64,000 nucleotides of DNA from Anas platyrhynchos (GCF_047663525.1 NC_092591.1:34319001-34383000); one strand, 5' to 3'; shown: positions 38,977-49,313, numbered from the stretch's first letter. Translations and numbers: made by a program. The notes: a model not told the origin generated them from the letters alone.

Positions 38977-40554
38977 GTGGTCTCAAACATTGAGCTGCTT
39001 ATCCAGATCATCTCCGTGATCATGGATTTTCTTCATCTGGACCCATCCGTCTCATGAAATACAAACTATCACTACCATCTGAGGAAAGTATTATTCTTCA
39101 TCCAGCACTGGGGAGAAGAGAGACCTGGCTATGGATGGGTACAGTGGCATTGCTACCATCTAGAGTACAAATTTAGATATTTTAGATCATTAATTAATTA
39201 ATTGGGATTTTTTAAAGACATGGGTTACTTCTGTGGAAATAAACACCTTCATTTCCAAGGCCCTTAACAGACTTACCATATTCATTCAGGCCTGGGAGAA
39301 TGATTCCTGCTTCCTGGCAACATTCAACATTAATCTCCATCACCTGCTAGCTAAACATCAATAAAAAGCTTTCACACACTCTCCCATCCTACCCTTCATT
39401 AGGGTGGCACACCCTACAGGTATCCATAAAACTATCATTTTCATTCACATCTCTATAAAGCTGTCCTTTGCTGAGATTTTGCCAAACAACAATTTTTCTG
39501 TTTTCTTGGCCCTTACTGGGCTTTATCAGTCCACATCTTCTTATTTTATAATGAGATTTCAAGCAGCATCTAGAACAATAGGCTGTCAGTACATAATTGC
39601 AACTGCTTAAATATCATGGTGAAGTAAGTAATAAATAACAATGAAACTATAACAACAGTGCAAGAACCAAACACTGGAGGAAGTCTGTGGGTTCCTCTAA
39701 TAAATATCATATTGGACCATAGTTCCTCAAACAATAATGTATTTCGCTGGCTATGTTTCATTGCAGGATCTCAAGGATCTTTCCATGAATTGATTTCATG
39801 CATGTCAGAACTGCAACTGCAATGCCATAAAATATAAACTATACACGTGCTTCATAATTTTATAAATTATTATATCCAAAATATCAAGCCTTACATTAAA
39901 AAAAAGATCCAAAATGTAACTTTGCAAAATTATCAAACCTAAAAAATAGCCCCCTCCCCAGCCTCCTGAACTTCAGAAAACATCATTATTGCACTTAAAA
40001 AATGCTGAAGAATATTTTTTAACTCTATGCCAGTCCAGTTAGCCCAGTGCTCCTCAGCATCCACTGAGGGCTCTAAAATATTTTCAGGAAGCAGACCATG
40101 ATGGTTTGAAAATGCTCATCTCAACATTTCCATACGGTTTTGCTTTTTTACTTTTTTTTTTTTTTTAACCTTAATACTCTGAGGTATTTTGTTTTGTTTT
40201 AGTTTGATTTGTTGATTCCGCTTAATTATTTTTTTTCTCTCCAGAAATCATGTTCTTCAGCCCTTTTGCCCTTTTTTGGGAGAGATCTTTGGTCTTATGA
40301 AGGTTAGACATCAGTGTCAGAGGAGCCCATGACCCATATTTTGCGAATGTATGAGGAAGTTTGTTAGAGGGCAAACATCACATAATACCCTTAGCCTTCA
40401 CAGTTTGAAATTCAGAAACTTCCTAAGCCAAATTTCATTGCACTTGTTTTCTTCTATGAGTTCATCCAGTCTCTGCCTTGAACTCGCCCAAATTTTTGCC
40501 ATACATAGTCTCCTGCTGTGAGGAGCTCCCTAGGTGAAACAGCTGCAGGAAAGG

Positions 40555-40586
<32 letters not shown>

Positions 40587-43500
40587 CTTCTGTTTGTTAT
40601 CAAGCTATGATGGCTGCCCAAGGACTGGAAAAGGCTGAGCATGAAATTTGAAATTCTTTACAGAAAAAATACTGTTTTTAAAGGTGTGTTGGATTGGTGT
40701 ACATACAAGTCTCACACCATTAAGGAGTCAGGATGCAGATGAGGTCCACACCCAAATCTGGGAACTGGCAAGTGTAGCTGGTCCAGGAATATTAATAACC
40801 CCAATGAGCCTGATGGGGATGTGGGTGTGTTCAGTGGGAAGGGGGAATGTGGAGATCATAAACAAGCACTAAAGTCATAGGTGATATCAATAATGTCACT
40901 GATGCATCAATACACAAATGGAATTAGTGTTGACATATAATTTACACATTGATGAATCAGTGGGAAAAAGATGGAATAGTACAAGGATGTATGAAATAAA
41001 TTAAGGGTTAAATATTAGAATGAAGCAATTCAAATAGTCTTAGATCAAAATATTATGCACTGAACTTCCATTAAGGATGTTGTAATATCTGTTTTGTAGT
41101 AGATATTAGTGAAGTTTTGAGACTATTATGGTGTATTGATTTTCCCATTTCCATGTATTATCTAGAAGATAAAGCAGATAGAACAACAATGAAACTAAAG
41201 TGCAGTACCAAGTAGGGAGGAATTCTAAGCACTAGGTGAGTATTAAACACGGTGATACAAAGACTGTACAGAAATCATGCAATAAATGATCTTTAGAGAG
41301 AAAATAACAAAAAGGGATTCATCTCCAAAACAAAAGGATGGGCATAACTGGAGAGAAGCAGAAAGAGCTAATTTAAAGTTTAGAAGTAGTTGACACTTTT
41401 CACCTGCCTCTATACAGCAAGGTTTCCAGGAAAAGGAAAATGATATAAAAGAAAAAGGATGAATGAGAAAAAAAAAAAATCACTGTTAGTAAAACGGTAT
41501 TGTAAAGAAGTCAGCATAGCTGGTGATGGATGCCCACATGCTTCTGGGTTCCCTAAGGCTGTGCTAAGCTAATCTTTAGGGAACTGTAACAATGACTGAA
41601 AAAAACTTTAAAATATTACACAGCAATACACATACAAAAAAGCTAAATTTTGTGAGTTGTGCATTTTTCATTTTAAGTCTCCTAGTTTCCTTCTTCTCAC
41701 AGAAAGTCATATAGTTACCAACATGAAATTTGCACTAGCTTTTACATTGCCAGTAACTTTAACCAGACATTAATATATTTTAAAATTCGAATCGTGTTTA
41801 TTTTATATATTCAAGAGTACCCAATTGAAATATGTGACCTAAACAAGTCTGTCTGTATATCAAACTACATGCTGAAGCCTTAAAAGCAGACCTTCCAGAA
41901 AAATGTTAATGACAAATTTCACACTCAACAAAACATGAATGATTCTGGAAATAAACAGCAGTCAGTAAAAAAAAATTCAGAAATTAAGTGTATGCAAGGC
42001 AGTGTCATGACTGGTACAAAGTTTGTAATCCTCCAAGTACAGTGTCCTGGGTAAAAAGCTGAATTTAAGGGAGGCAACATTACTAGTTGAGTCCTTAACT
42101 CCAGGAGTGATAATATGAAATCCTAGTCAAGGCAACCAAAAACCAGACATATCATTCCTGTTTCCTTGTCTTCCACTGGATGGAGGCTTCAGTCCATTCA
42201 GACTCACAAACTGACACACTCACAGCCTGTCTGTGCTTCCTACCTGCAAATCTCCTAGTATGCCAGTTTGGATACCAAAAGACCGGCTGCCCTGCTTCAC
42301 AGGACAATTTCTTCTATACCAAAATATCATTCCTAATTTCTCTTATACATCTTGGACAGTTCTTTTAGGGATTCTCTTTCCTTACCCTGTGGAAGTACCC
42401 AACAAACAAAGAATTCACCTTTACAAGTACAGTATTTGCTTTGTTTGTGCCATCCATGGTTTGACTTACATGACCATTTCAAACAGATTATAGCTTGGCA
42501 ATATTGGTGGTGAAATGCTTGTTACTCTTTTTTTTGCAAGCAACATCCAATACATGCTTCACAGCATAAGGCAAAACAGCCTTAGCCTGGGGAGCCTGTG
42601 CAGCTCCAGACCCCAGGCCATGCTCTGAATGCATCACTGCCTTCAAACCACTCCTCTGGGCAGAGGTACAGGCTGGGAACATGCCTCTGGCTGGGAAGCA
42701 GAAATGCTCAAGCATCTCAGCACCTGGTCCAGGCCCTAAATATTTCTACTATTGGGAAGGAAAGCAGCAAGACATAGGCAACTCTCTTCAGAACAAAAAT
42801 AGTTTGAAGACAAAAACAAAATATGTTGATCTGGATGAGAATAAGACATAGAGGAGTTTTGGTAAGCTCATTCTCATGTGGAGAGCTTAATAGAACATGA
42901 ATATCTGGGGAGATATTTAAGGGCAGTATTTTTCCACACTTCTTTCAGCTCAGAGTACACTTCAGTACCTTTAAGTAGATTTCAGCTGTAGCAAGAGATT
43001 TCTGTCCAGCCTCTAATTGAACTTCAGATCTCCTTTCTACATGATACAAATTATTCATAGGGACTCTTCTTCCCCATACATTCAGCAAAAAGAAAGTATC
43101 TTACTTCTCGTCAATAAAAATGAGTGATAAATTTCTGTTCCTATGCCTTTCGGCTCTAGAGGAACAACAGAATTCGAGGCTAATCACTATGGAAAGGTGC
43201 AAAAAAATCTCTTGTACTGCATCATTTTAACTGAACAAATTTAACTTCGTGTGGTTCATACAGAAATATTCTGAACTGAGACTTTCCTATCTGTGTAAAT
43301 GAATGAACACAAGACAATCAGCCATCTCCTCAGACTGGAGGTGATTGTTACTCATACCTTTTACTCTTCTGCTTTGCAGTTCAGGTATTTATGGAGCATT
43401 AATAAAGTTCTACATACCTGTTGACTTCCAGGCACTTTGTAAACATTACTAAGAATAAAAACAGCTAATAGAGCAAGCACTCAACTAAGCTTTGAAACAC

Positions 43501-45817
43501 GCATCTCCTATAGCTGAATCAAATGGGACAGTCATAGAATCATAGAATTATTTAGGTTGGAAAAGACACAGAAAATGATCTAGTCCAATGATCACCTAAC
43601 ACCACCAAGACCACCACCAAACCATGTCGATAGGCACCACATCCACATATCTCTTAAATACCTCCAGGGATGGTGACTCTACCACTTCCCTGAGCAGCCT
43701 GTTCCAATATTTAACTAGTCTTTCTGTTAAAAATGAATCCATGACAGATGTCAAATATCCAGTCCTAAGCTCACATAAAATGATCTGTGCTATGGACAAG
43801 TTGGACATTACTGTATGAAGGAACCGTAGAAGTGACCACCATCTAAACTTCTCATTGGATCATTCCTTATGACTAAATAACTGTTCTTTGTTTTGCATTT
43901 GAATCTGCATTTTATACATTCTATGCAAAAAGAACTACTGAACTACAGCTGGCAGCTGGATCTCAGCATTACACTGGTAAAGATATATAAAAATTATATA
44001 TAAAATATATATAAAATTCTCTAATTACAGTTTTTCACCTTCACCATACCATAGTCAAACCTCTTCTCTGTCTTTCCCTCTCCTTTTATAAATACTCTGT
44101 GATGTTTGTGACACTTAGTAATTTTCCAGGTAGTTTTATAAGCACATGGACAATCCAGAGGTATAAAGATACTCACACAGGTCTGCTTTCCTGGCATTTT
44201 TCATCCGTATTATTTTTACAGTGAACAAGTTGCATGGAGAGGGTTCTGTCTGTAGAACAACATACAAAAAGCATGGGATTAACATGCAGAGAGAAAGAAC
44301 AGAAGCATAGTCATAGATGGTTGGTATTGAAATGTTTGAACACTATCTAAAATGTTTCCAGACTGAGGTTCTTCCTTATGCATCATCTTCTCTGTCTTCC
44401 CAGATTTACAGCCAAGTGTGGCCAAAGACCTCAAATGCACACTCAGCCACAGACCAAACCTCCAATGCCCTCCATTTTCCATTCTGAGGAAACTTTTGGA
44501 AACCCTCAACTTGTGGTGGCTGACTAACTCTTACAATGCAACCACAGAAAAATAAGCGATAGTGAACCTTGCTGTGTTATTAATACAGCTGATACACATC
44601 TTGGTCTGTGCAAATTCAGAGGATGTCATATATATCTACTATATTTCACAATAAATAGTTGACAATCTAGCAGGGCAGGAATTAGTAATGATATCATGAT
44701 GTAACGACACTGCGTGTCAGGTGGTTTATAGTCATATAGCTCCATTGTTATGTTTGACATAAATCAGTGCTGGCTCTCAGACAATGAAGAATAAGAAATA
44801 TCTTCCAGGGACCTATCTCAGATTTCTCAAAAGGGGACAGTGAAAACAACTGTTCTGTAATTATTTATGTCAGAATAATTCAGTTTATCCAATTTTCCTT
44901 ATGCAGAGGTCACAGAAAAGTGTCATTGGAACTCCTGTGAAACCACCTAAACATCAGTGGTTATCAAAGATATTTTACAAATCTGCCAGGGAACTGGTTT
45001 GATTTTGTCATCCTCCCTCATCTAAAGCAAGGAGTGGACAAACATGGTACTTAATCAAAAGTATGGGGTCTGAAGGTGAGGTAGTTTATCCCCTAGATAA
45101 TTGTGTTCTCTTTTTTTAAAAGGAATAAAAGGAGAAAAAAATTGCATTATTAATGCTCTGAACCACCACCAAACAACAAAAATAGAAACAAAGAATAAAG
45201 TCTCTGTAGCAATGTAACAAATATGTAAGAGAGTGCTCATGCACACTACCCATAAAGCAGGGAATATCACTGCAACAAATACATAGATAGCTGTACAACA
45301 GTGAAAGCCTTCTGTGTTACCATTCATTCCCTCATGCCCCCAAGTTCCCAGAATTTCTAAGAGAGCTCATATTTCATTCCTTACATAATACCAACTTTCT
45401 GTCTTTCCCTATGCAGTCATTGACATTAGTAATGCCTCTTTGGTTTGCCTTCGTAGCTTGTTTTGCCTAATCCCATTGGAGGGAATTGAAAGACAACAGC
45501 CAACATATAAAAAGATGTCTTTTTTTTTTTTATTGGAGATTTACAAAATATAGTAAAATTACAGCAGCATTAGAGCCTTTGCATTCCTCAAGGGAAAACA
45601 CAAATTGGGCACAAAACCCAGGCAGAAGCTTTCAAATTGGGTACAAAACCCATTGCCCTCAGCTCTGGTGCTAAAGAAGGAATCTCGGAGCTGAAGACAC
45701 AGGAACAACAACACTTCCCACAGAAGATCCCCACTACTGTTAAGGCTGCCTACACAGTTCATCCCAGAGCCTCCTCTTCCCTTTTCTTACCTGGCTTGTG
45801 CTGTAAAACACCCCCAT
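21061..45817 (-). CDS. PLA2G4E-like: Gene B: PLA2G4E-like cytosolic phospholipase A2, complete, with diverged active site
   Basis: Twenty coding exons, listed separately, sum to 2,436 nt and give 811 residues plus a stop. All introns are GT-AG and all junctions keep frame. The C2 domain spans about residues 10-150, a linker about 150-260 and the cPLA2 catalytic domain about 260-800. The nucleophile motif is GSSGT, with Ser at about 357, and the dyad Asp is at about 637 in VDAAFF. The family motif for the oxyanion hole, GGG-x-R, reads GCGIR (about 325-329). Active relatives, including gene A, read GGGTR, GLSGT and VDTGFF, so catalysis may be changed. Known group IV enzymes cleave sn-2 acyl chains of phospholipids, and mammalian PLA2G4E acts mainly as a calcium-dependent N-acyltransferase making N-acyl-PE. 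Assignment to the E type rather than D or F is an inference from memory of the family. It is the middle of three tandem copies. Confidence 0.92.
21479..21547. repeat. Poly-A / (GA)n purine tract
   Basis: A run of about 37 A followed by (GA)n and a second A run, 69 nt of pure purine. It lies in the last intron of gene B (plus-strand sense; pyrimidine on the transcribed sense), 180 nt before the last exon. Confidence 0.95.
22229..22412 (-). CDS. PLA2G4E-like: Gene B exon 19 (catalytic domain)
   Basis: 184 nt, phase 0 to 1, encoding [18 protein letters not shown] and the family signature FPLVNDTF. Acceptor ACCAG, donor GTAAGT. Confidence 0.94.
23426..23447. repeat. Poly-A tract
   Basis: Run of about 22 A in a gene B intron between exons 19 and 18. 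Confidence 0.85.
23899..24053 (-). CDS. PLA2G4E-like: Gene B exon 18 (dyad Asp)
   Basis: 155 nt, phase 1 to 0, encoding [16 protein letters not shown] and [16 protein letters not shown]. The dyad Asp is present but followed by Ala-Ala instead of the usual small residue plus Gly. A second in-frame acceptor 12 nt upstream (exon end 24065) would add four residues. Donor GTGAGA. Confidence 0.92.
24548..24739 (-). CDS. PLA2G4E-like: Gene B exon 17 (catalytic domain)
   Basis: 192 nt, phase 1 to 1. Encodes [18 protein letters not shown] and [18 protein letters not shown]. Acceptor CTCTAG, donor GTGTAG. Confidence 0.93.
26160..26267 (-). CDS. PLA2G4E-like: Gene B exon 16 (catalytic domain)
   Basis: 108 nt, phase 1 to 1, encoding [18 protein letters not shown] and then SEDFWHRW. 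Acceptor TCCTAG, donor GTAAAT. Confidence 0.93.
26325..26358. repeat. (TAAA)n microsatellite
   Basis: About eight TAAA units with one C interruption, 58 nt outside the acceptor side of gene B exon 16. Confidence 0.9.
26992..27129 (-). CDS. PLA2G4E-like: Gene B exon 15 (catalytic domain)
   Basis: 138 nt, phase 1 to 1. Encodes [18 protein letters not shown] and [18 protein letters not shown], highly conserved in cPLA2. Acceptor GGCAG, donor GTGACT. Confidence 0.95.
27786..27900 (-). CDS. PLA2G4E-like: Gene B exon 14 (catalytic domain)
   Basis: 115 nt, phase 0 to 1, encoding [19 protein letters not shown]. The GQNPLPIY block is a family signature. Acceptor ATCCAG, donor GTAATG. Confidence 0.94.
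29094..29316 (-). CDS. PLA2G4E-like: Gene B exon 13 (catalytic domain)
   Basis: 223 nt, phase 2 to 0. Encodes [18 protein letters not shown] and [13 protein letters not shown]. Acceptor TAAAG, donor GTAATG. Confidence 0.94.
29660..29985 (+). mobile_element. CR1: CR1 LINE 3' fragment
   Basis: Runs from a GGGGGAGTGGAGAGGCAGGC-type block to GTTGGACTCGATGATCCTTG and a GTGATTCTATGATG end, the plus-sense CR1 3' terminus. It lies in gene B intron 12 (between exons 13 and 12), antisense to the gene. Decayed, no usable frame. Confidence 0.9.
30170..30306 (-). CDS. PLA2G4E-like: Gene B exon 12 (oxyanion loop and nucleophile Ser)
   Basis: 137 nt, phase 0 to 2. Encodes [15 protein letters not shown] and, further on, [10 protein letters not shown] with a split Trp codon. 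The Ser of G-x-S-G is kept. The oxyanion motif GGGxR has Cys in place of the second Gly, and the residue after the first Gly of GxSG is Ser rather than Leu. Acceptor AACAG, donor GTGAGG. Confidence 0.94.
30798..30933 (-). CDS. PLA2G4E-like: Gene B exon 11 (catalytic domain start)
   Basis: 136 nt, phase 2 to 0, encoding [18 protein letters not shown] and then [16 protein letters not shown]. This is the well-conserved LGFxLCxEE segment of group IVB/D/E/F enzymes. Acceptor TTTCAG, donor GTAGCT. Confidence 0.93.
31642..31679 (-). CDS. PLA2G4E-like: Gene B exon 10 (38-nt micro-exon)
   Basis: 38 nt, phase 0 to 2, encoding [12 protein letters not shown] and two bases of a split Trp codon. Acceptor TTTCAG, donor GTAAGT. 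Same length as in gene A. Confidence 0.86.
32137..32191. repeat. (TAA)n microsatellite
   Basis: About 18 uninterrupted TAA units in gene B intron 9, 159 nt below exon 9. Likely length-variable between individuals. Confidence 0.96.
32350..32442 (-). CDS. PLA2G4E-like: Gene B exon 9 (linker)
   Basis: 93 nt, phase 0 to 0, encoding [19 protein letters not shown]. Acceptor CTCCAG, fixed by frame because the nearer AG would shift it. Donor GTGAGA. Confidence 0.86.
32625..32785 (-). CDS. PLA2G4E-like: Gene B exon 8 (linker)
   Basis: 161 nt, phase 1 to 0, encoding [18 protein letters not shown] and a basic end, LPRRRLLSR. It is 18 nt longer than its gene A counterpart. Acceptor CTTCAG, donor GTACGT. 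Confidence 0.88.
33640..33703 (-). CDS. PLA2G4E-like: Gene B exon 7 (linker start)
   Basis: 64 nt, phase 0 to 1, encoding [18 protein letters not shown]. Acceptor TTCCAG, donor GTGAGC. Confidence 0.9.
34153..34195 (-). CDS. PLA2G4E-like: Gene B exon 6
   Basis: 43 nt, phase 2 to 0, encoding [14 protein letters not shown]. Acceptor TTTTAG, donor GTAATT. Confidence 0.88.
34248..34302. repeat. (TTTG)n / poly-T tract
   Basis: TTTG units followed by a run of T, about 50 nt beyond the acceptor of gene B exon 6. Looks like a degenerate A-rich tail in the transcribed sense. Confidence 0.85.
35040..35080 (-). CDS. PLA2G4E-like: Gene B exon 5 (C2 domain end)
   Basis: 41-nt micro-exon, phase 0 to 2, encoding [13 protein letters not shown]. 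Acceptor TCCCAG, donor GTGAGT. Confidence 0.88.
35951..36082 (-). CDS. PLA2G4E-like: Gene B exon 4 (C2 domain)
   Basis: 132 nt, phase 0 to 0. Encodes [17 protein letters not shown] and then [18 protein letters not shown] lies at CBR3. Acceptor TCCCAG, donor GTAGGG. Confidence 0.94.
36481..36617 (-). CDS. PLA2G4E-like: Gene B exon 3 (C2 domain)
   Basis: 137 nt, phase 1 to 0. Encodes [19 protein letters not shown] and ends [14 protein letters not shown]. Acceptor CTGCAG, donor GTAGGA. Confidence 0.94.
37942..37976 (+). mobile_element. CR1: Short CR1 3'-terminal remnant
   Basis: TCTTCCAACC followed by TTCTGTGATTCTGTGAT, the plus-sense CR1 terminus. Only about 35 nt are recognisable. Confidence 0.6.
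38938..38973. repeat. Poly-T tract (36 nt)
   Basis: Uninterrupted T run after a CT-rich stretch, in gene B intron 2. Confidence 0.95.
43531..43780 (-). mobile_element. CR1: CR1 LINE 3' fragment
   Basis: Opens with GTCATAGAATCATAGAATT and GGTTGGAAAAGACA, then continues into reverse-complement CR1 ORF2 C-terminal sequence (translated: [19 protein letters not shown]). 5' truncated, in gene B intron 2. Confidence 0.9.
44177..44249 (-). CDS. PLA2G4E-like: Gene B exon 2 (C2 domain start)
   Basis: 73 nt, phase 0 to 1, encoding [18 protein letters not shown] and then ARKADL. Acceptor CTACAG was chosen over a second AG four bases downstream because it gives the same length as gene C. Donor GTGAGT. 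Confidence 0.9.
45791..45817 (-). CDS. PLA2G4E-like: Gene B exon 1 (27 nt, start codon)
   Basis: Encodes MGVFYSTSQ and ends in phase 0 at CAG|GTAAGAAAAG. The ATG context is favourable (A at -3, G at +4). An equivalent exon of identical length and phase exists in gene C, which is the main support. An in-frame upstream ATG exists on the same strand (a 129-codon frame beginning at 46129), so a longer N-terminus cannot be excluded. Confidence 0.7.
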
Positions 45818-48800
45818 CGTGGTCTTCTCCGCGTTCAAGACAGATGTGAAATGTAGCAGTGGATGGGTGCTGAGGAATGACCACGAGGCAGCTTCTCCTG
45901 CTTTAAGCTGCCTGGAGCAGACAGACAGGTGTGTGGGTGCCTGACTCAGAGCCCGCCTCACCCCAGCCACTTGAGCAATTCCCCAGTTCCTCCTCCTCGC
46001 TGCTGGCAGGTGAGTGCCTGCAGCTGACACACGAACAACCCAGCTCTGGCAGTGCAGGACAGCCTTGGGAACTGGGGCCAGAGGGGCATCAAGACCCAAC
46101 AAGGATCTCCCCTTCAGAGTTCTGGGCACTGAACAAATATTTGGTACTCATGAGCAGCCCCATTCCTTCTTTAGGAGGCCACAGAGCTTTTGCATTATGG
46201 AGGGCTGTCAGACTGCCACCTCTTGTGTGGAGTCAGCTGGCATCAGGCACTGTCCATCTGTCTGCCCAAGAGTAGGAGTCAAGGGCTTCTTTGGCCAAAG
46301 ATATCCAAACAAATCATTGTGCAGACAAAATGATTGTAGTTTTTTTATTGCCTATAGGGAGAAGATGGGTATTTGCTTAAATACAGATCTGAAAGACAAT
46401 TTTTCATTCCTATGAATGCTTATGAATTCCTATTTCAGCTTCTTCTGTGATGGTTTTATGCAAGAAATTCTCATTCAGACAAGCAGTTACTGCAGTGAAA
46501 AATAGTGCATGAAAATTTGCAAATCAGCTGTTGAGACTGTAAGAGTTTCCATAGTAAAGGCAAAGCTTTAACAGTTCACTCGCGTTCTCAAAAGGTTTAA
46601 TTTTGCACACCTAAATTAAAAGTTTTGAAGCCAACAATCTCAGAATACATTAGGGTGTCACTTGAAATTAATGTTAATTATGCTTCGTGTTCTAGCATAT
46701 TCTTTATGTCCCTGCATTTATGAGACCTCTCTGTGCAGGGCACTGTTAGCATCATATTAGGCGGTCTCTGAGTGAGGGAGTACACAAAGTGAATACACAA
46801 GACATAACGAGATGGAAGACAAAAAAAAATATGTTACCATTGATATTACGAAATTTAATTAAAAAATGGAACACAAAATAATTTCACTTCACTTTGCAAT
46901 GGAATGAGAATTGACTGATAAATTTAACTTCACAGACATGCTATAACTTAAATGTCATAACAAACACCATCCAAATGTTAAACAGATGAAGGATGGATAA
47001 CTAACAGATCACAAAAAGCAGTAGTCAAAGGAAATATTCCTAAAGAGATTGCAAACAGCTCAGTTTTAAGCCTATTGCAGGTTTTATAAATAAAAAATAT
47101 TTTTGGCACCCTGTTTCAAACAGATGATACTGAAATTGGGAAGATAAAGAACTGTGGAGTGATCTGAGGACAGGAGGAACTCCCTTTAAAGAAGAAAAAG
47201 CCAGCTTTTGTATCAGCCAGCAGGACATAATGCAGGGATACCCCAAGGCTGACATGGGAAGGAGCATAGCTATGTCAGTGCAGTAATTAGTCATAGTTAA
47301 AAGATGGACTAATTAGTTCTTATGAAAAGTAGGGTTAATGTGGCTGAGGCTGTCTCATGTGCCTATCTGTCTTTTTTTTTTTTTGTCCTGTTGTTGAACA
47401 TGTTTTCCTTGTAAAATGGACAGAACACAGCTTCCATTCTTCCCAGTTTCATTTCCACCAAAAAAGGCCTAGGAACCATGACAGTCAAACCAAAGATAAC
47501 CCTGGGAAACACCCAGATCCCTTGAGCTGATTCTAGTGTTCTGAAGCTGAACCATAATTAGCATTGCTTCATACCATGCAGGACTAATAATGTCAATCTA
47601 CACATGCAGTACTGCACGCAGTTACACTGTGTCCTTCAAAGTGCTGCAGTAGCATGAACACAATGAACACTCTCATAGGTCAAAAACATGGCCCAGTCCT
47701 TCTCTTTCACCACCCAAACTGCTCCAGATACACCATCAGCTGTTTTTCCCATAGCACAGAAGTATTTTTTCTATTTCCTAGAACTTGATTACACATAAAC
47801 AAATTTGTCACTTCAGAGCATAATCAATCACAGAATCACAGAATTTCTAGGTTGGAAGAGACCTCAAGATCATCGAGTCCAACCTCTGACCTAACACTAA
47901 CCAGTCCTCCACTAAACCATATCCCTAAGCTCTACATCTAACCGTCTTTTGAAGACCTCCCGGGATGGTGACTCCACCACTTCCCTGGACAGCACTTTCC
48001 AATGTCTAACAACCCTTTTGGTGAAGAAGTTCTTCCTGACATCCAACCTAAAACTCCCCTGGGGCAACTTAAGCCCATTCCCCCTCGTCCTGTCACCAGG
48101 CATGTGGGAGAACAGGCCAACCCCCACCTTGCTACAGCCTCCTTTAAGGTAGCTGTAGAGAGCAATAATGTTGCCCCTGAGCCTCCTTTTCTCCAGGCTG
48201 AACAAGCCCAGCTCCCTCAGCCGCTCCTCATAGGACTTGTTCTCCAGACCCCTCACCAGCTTCATCACCCTTCTCTGGACTTGCTCAAGCACCTCGATGT
48301 CCTTCTTGTAGCGAGGGGCCCAAAACTGAACACAGTACTCGAGGTGCGGCCTCACCAGAGAGAGTACAGGGGGACAATCACTTCCCTAGCCCTGCTGACC
48401 ACGCTGCTTAAAGACTCTCCCCTGATCTCAACACCTGTACTATCCTGGAGCTCAAAGAATACTTTTGACCATATGAAACAAAAGATGACCTGATTCAGAG
48501 TGGGTTTTGATTAATATTTTTTAATGGATGGTGAAAAGTCTGTATATTTTAACACTGATTGTAACTTGAAAAAAAGCTTATTTTCAAAGACAGGTGAAGA
48601 AAGACAGCTGAATTAAAAAATTTATAGTAGACAAACACATCAGATATAACAAGTTTTAGGGTGTCAATAATTAAGATAAGCAATAACAAACAATGGATTA
48701 GCTATCAATGAGCGAAACTCCTGTTCAAGGGATTGCTGTTCTGCTGAACAGAAAAACACATATGAATACTGGTTTGATTCACATTTTTAATGTGCTACGA

Positions 48801-49104
48801 TATTTCATTATCTCAGAAAACATGATGTTAAATTATATGGAATATATCTCCATTAGTAAAGTAACAAGGTAACAAAACTAAATGTAAATATGCTGCTTTG
48901 TAATTTACAGTGGTTTAATCAAAAACAAGTTTCAATATGTTCATCTGAACAGTCAAATAGGAGGAATTGAAGTTCAGCAAGTCCTCAGGATGACACATTT
49001 TCTACTACACATTAAAGTGTCAAGTATCAAACATTTTAATCTCACAAGATCACAGACAACCCCAGAAATATTGCATTTGAAAGGTTAAAACTAGCAGATG
49101 ATGG
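45818..49104. other. Spacer between gene A stop and gene B start; GC-richer zone above gene B exon 1
   Basis: About 3.3 kb. Positions 45640-46290 are clearly richer in G+C and CpG than the surroundings and cover gene B exon 1, so the promoter and 5' UTR probably lie here. No clear TATA box. Open frames cross this zone on both strands (to 133 codons on the plus strand), which GC content alone can explain. A CR1 copy fills 47826-48420. Confidence 0.5.
47826..48420 (-). mobile_element. CR1: CR1 LINE, 3' 0.6 kb with open ORF2 C-terminus
   Basis: Starts with AATCACAGAATCACAGAATT and reads back through CR1. The minus-strand frame 47912-48355 encodes the ORF2 (reverse transcriptase) C-terminus, including [19 protein letters not shown] and [16 protein letters not shown]. 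The reverse transcriptase core is missing. The frame is still open, which suggests a rather young insertion. It sits 0.7 kb past the end of gene A. Confidence 0.93.
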
Positions 49105-49313
49105 CTAATAGTTTCTCTGCTTCCTCCGTGCCACTGCCATGCGCAAGGCCCGAATAATCAACTTCTCATTATTCAGGACATTGTAATCAGTCAGCTTCAC
49201 CAGTTTGTCAAAATTCTCTTCACTGAAGCACACCTCCCTTGTTGTAAATGGGGAGAGAATCGTGGAGACATCAACTTTGCCTTCAGACATCTCTTCAGGG
49301 CTCCTTTCCACAC
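49105..49313 (-). CDS. PLA2G4E-like: Gene A exon 20 (C-terminus, stop)
   Basis: 209 nt from acceptor CCTCAG to TAG. Encodes [18 protein letters not shown] and [15 protein letters not shown] possible ATTAAA poly(A) signal (minus strand) lies at 49035-49040, about 65 nt past the stop. Confidence 0.94.

Larger units (their letters stand above)
36618..44176. other. Intron 2 of gene B (7.6 kb), no gene seen
   Basis: Holds a short CR1 end (37942-37976), an (AT)n/T run (37829-37857), a 36-nt T run (38938-38973), a poly-A (about 40556-40581) and a longer CR1 fragment (43531-43780). No coding exon was recognised. Confidence 0.7.

Noticed and set aside
21061-45817. Gene B as a pseudogene
   Set aside because: All 20 exons join in one open frame with GT-AG borders and no stop; only the active-site surroundings are changed.
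46014-46415. 133-codon plus-strand frame as a gene
   Set aside because: Low-complexity, GC-driven frame in the presumed promoter of gene B with no motif; overlapping frames exist on both strands.
47912-48355. 147-codon minus-strand frame as a host gene
   Set aside because: The protein is the C-terminal end of CR1 ORF2 and lies within a CR1 copy with the typical terminal repeat.
48002-48493. 163-codon plus-strand frame
   Set aside because: It is the antisense shadow of the CR1 ORF2 fragment and carries no family resemblance.
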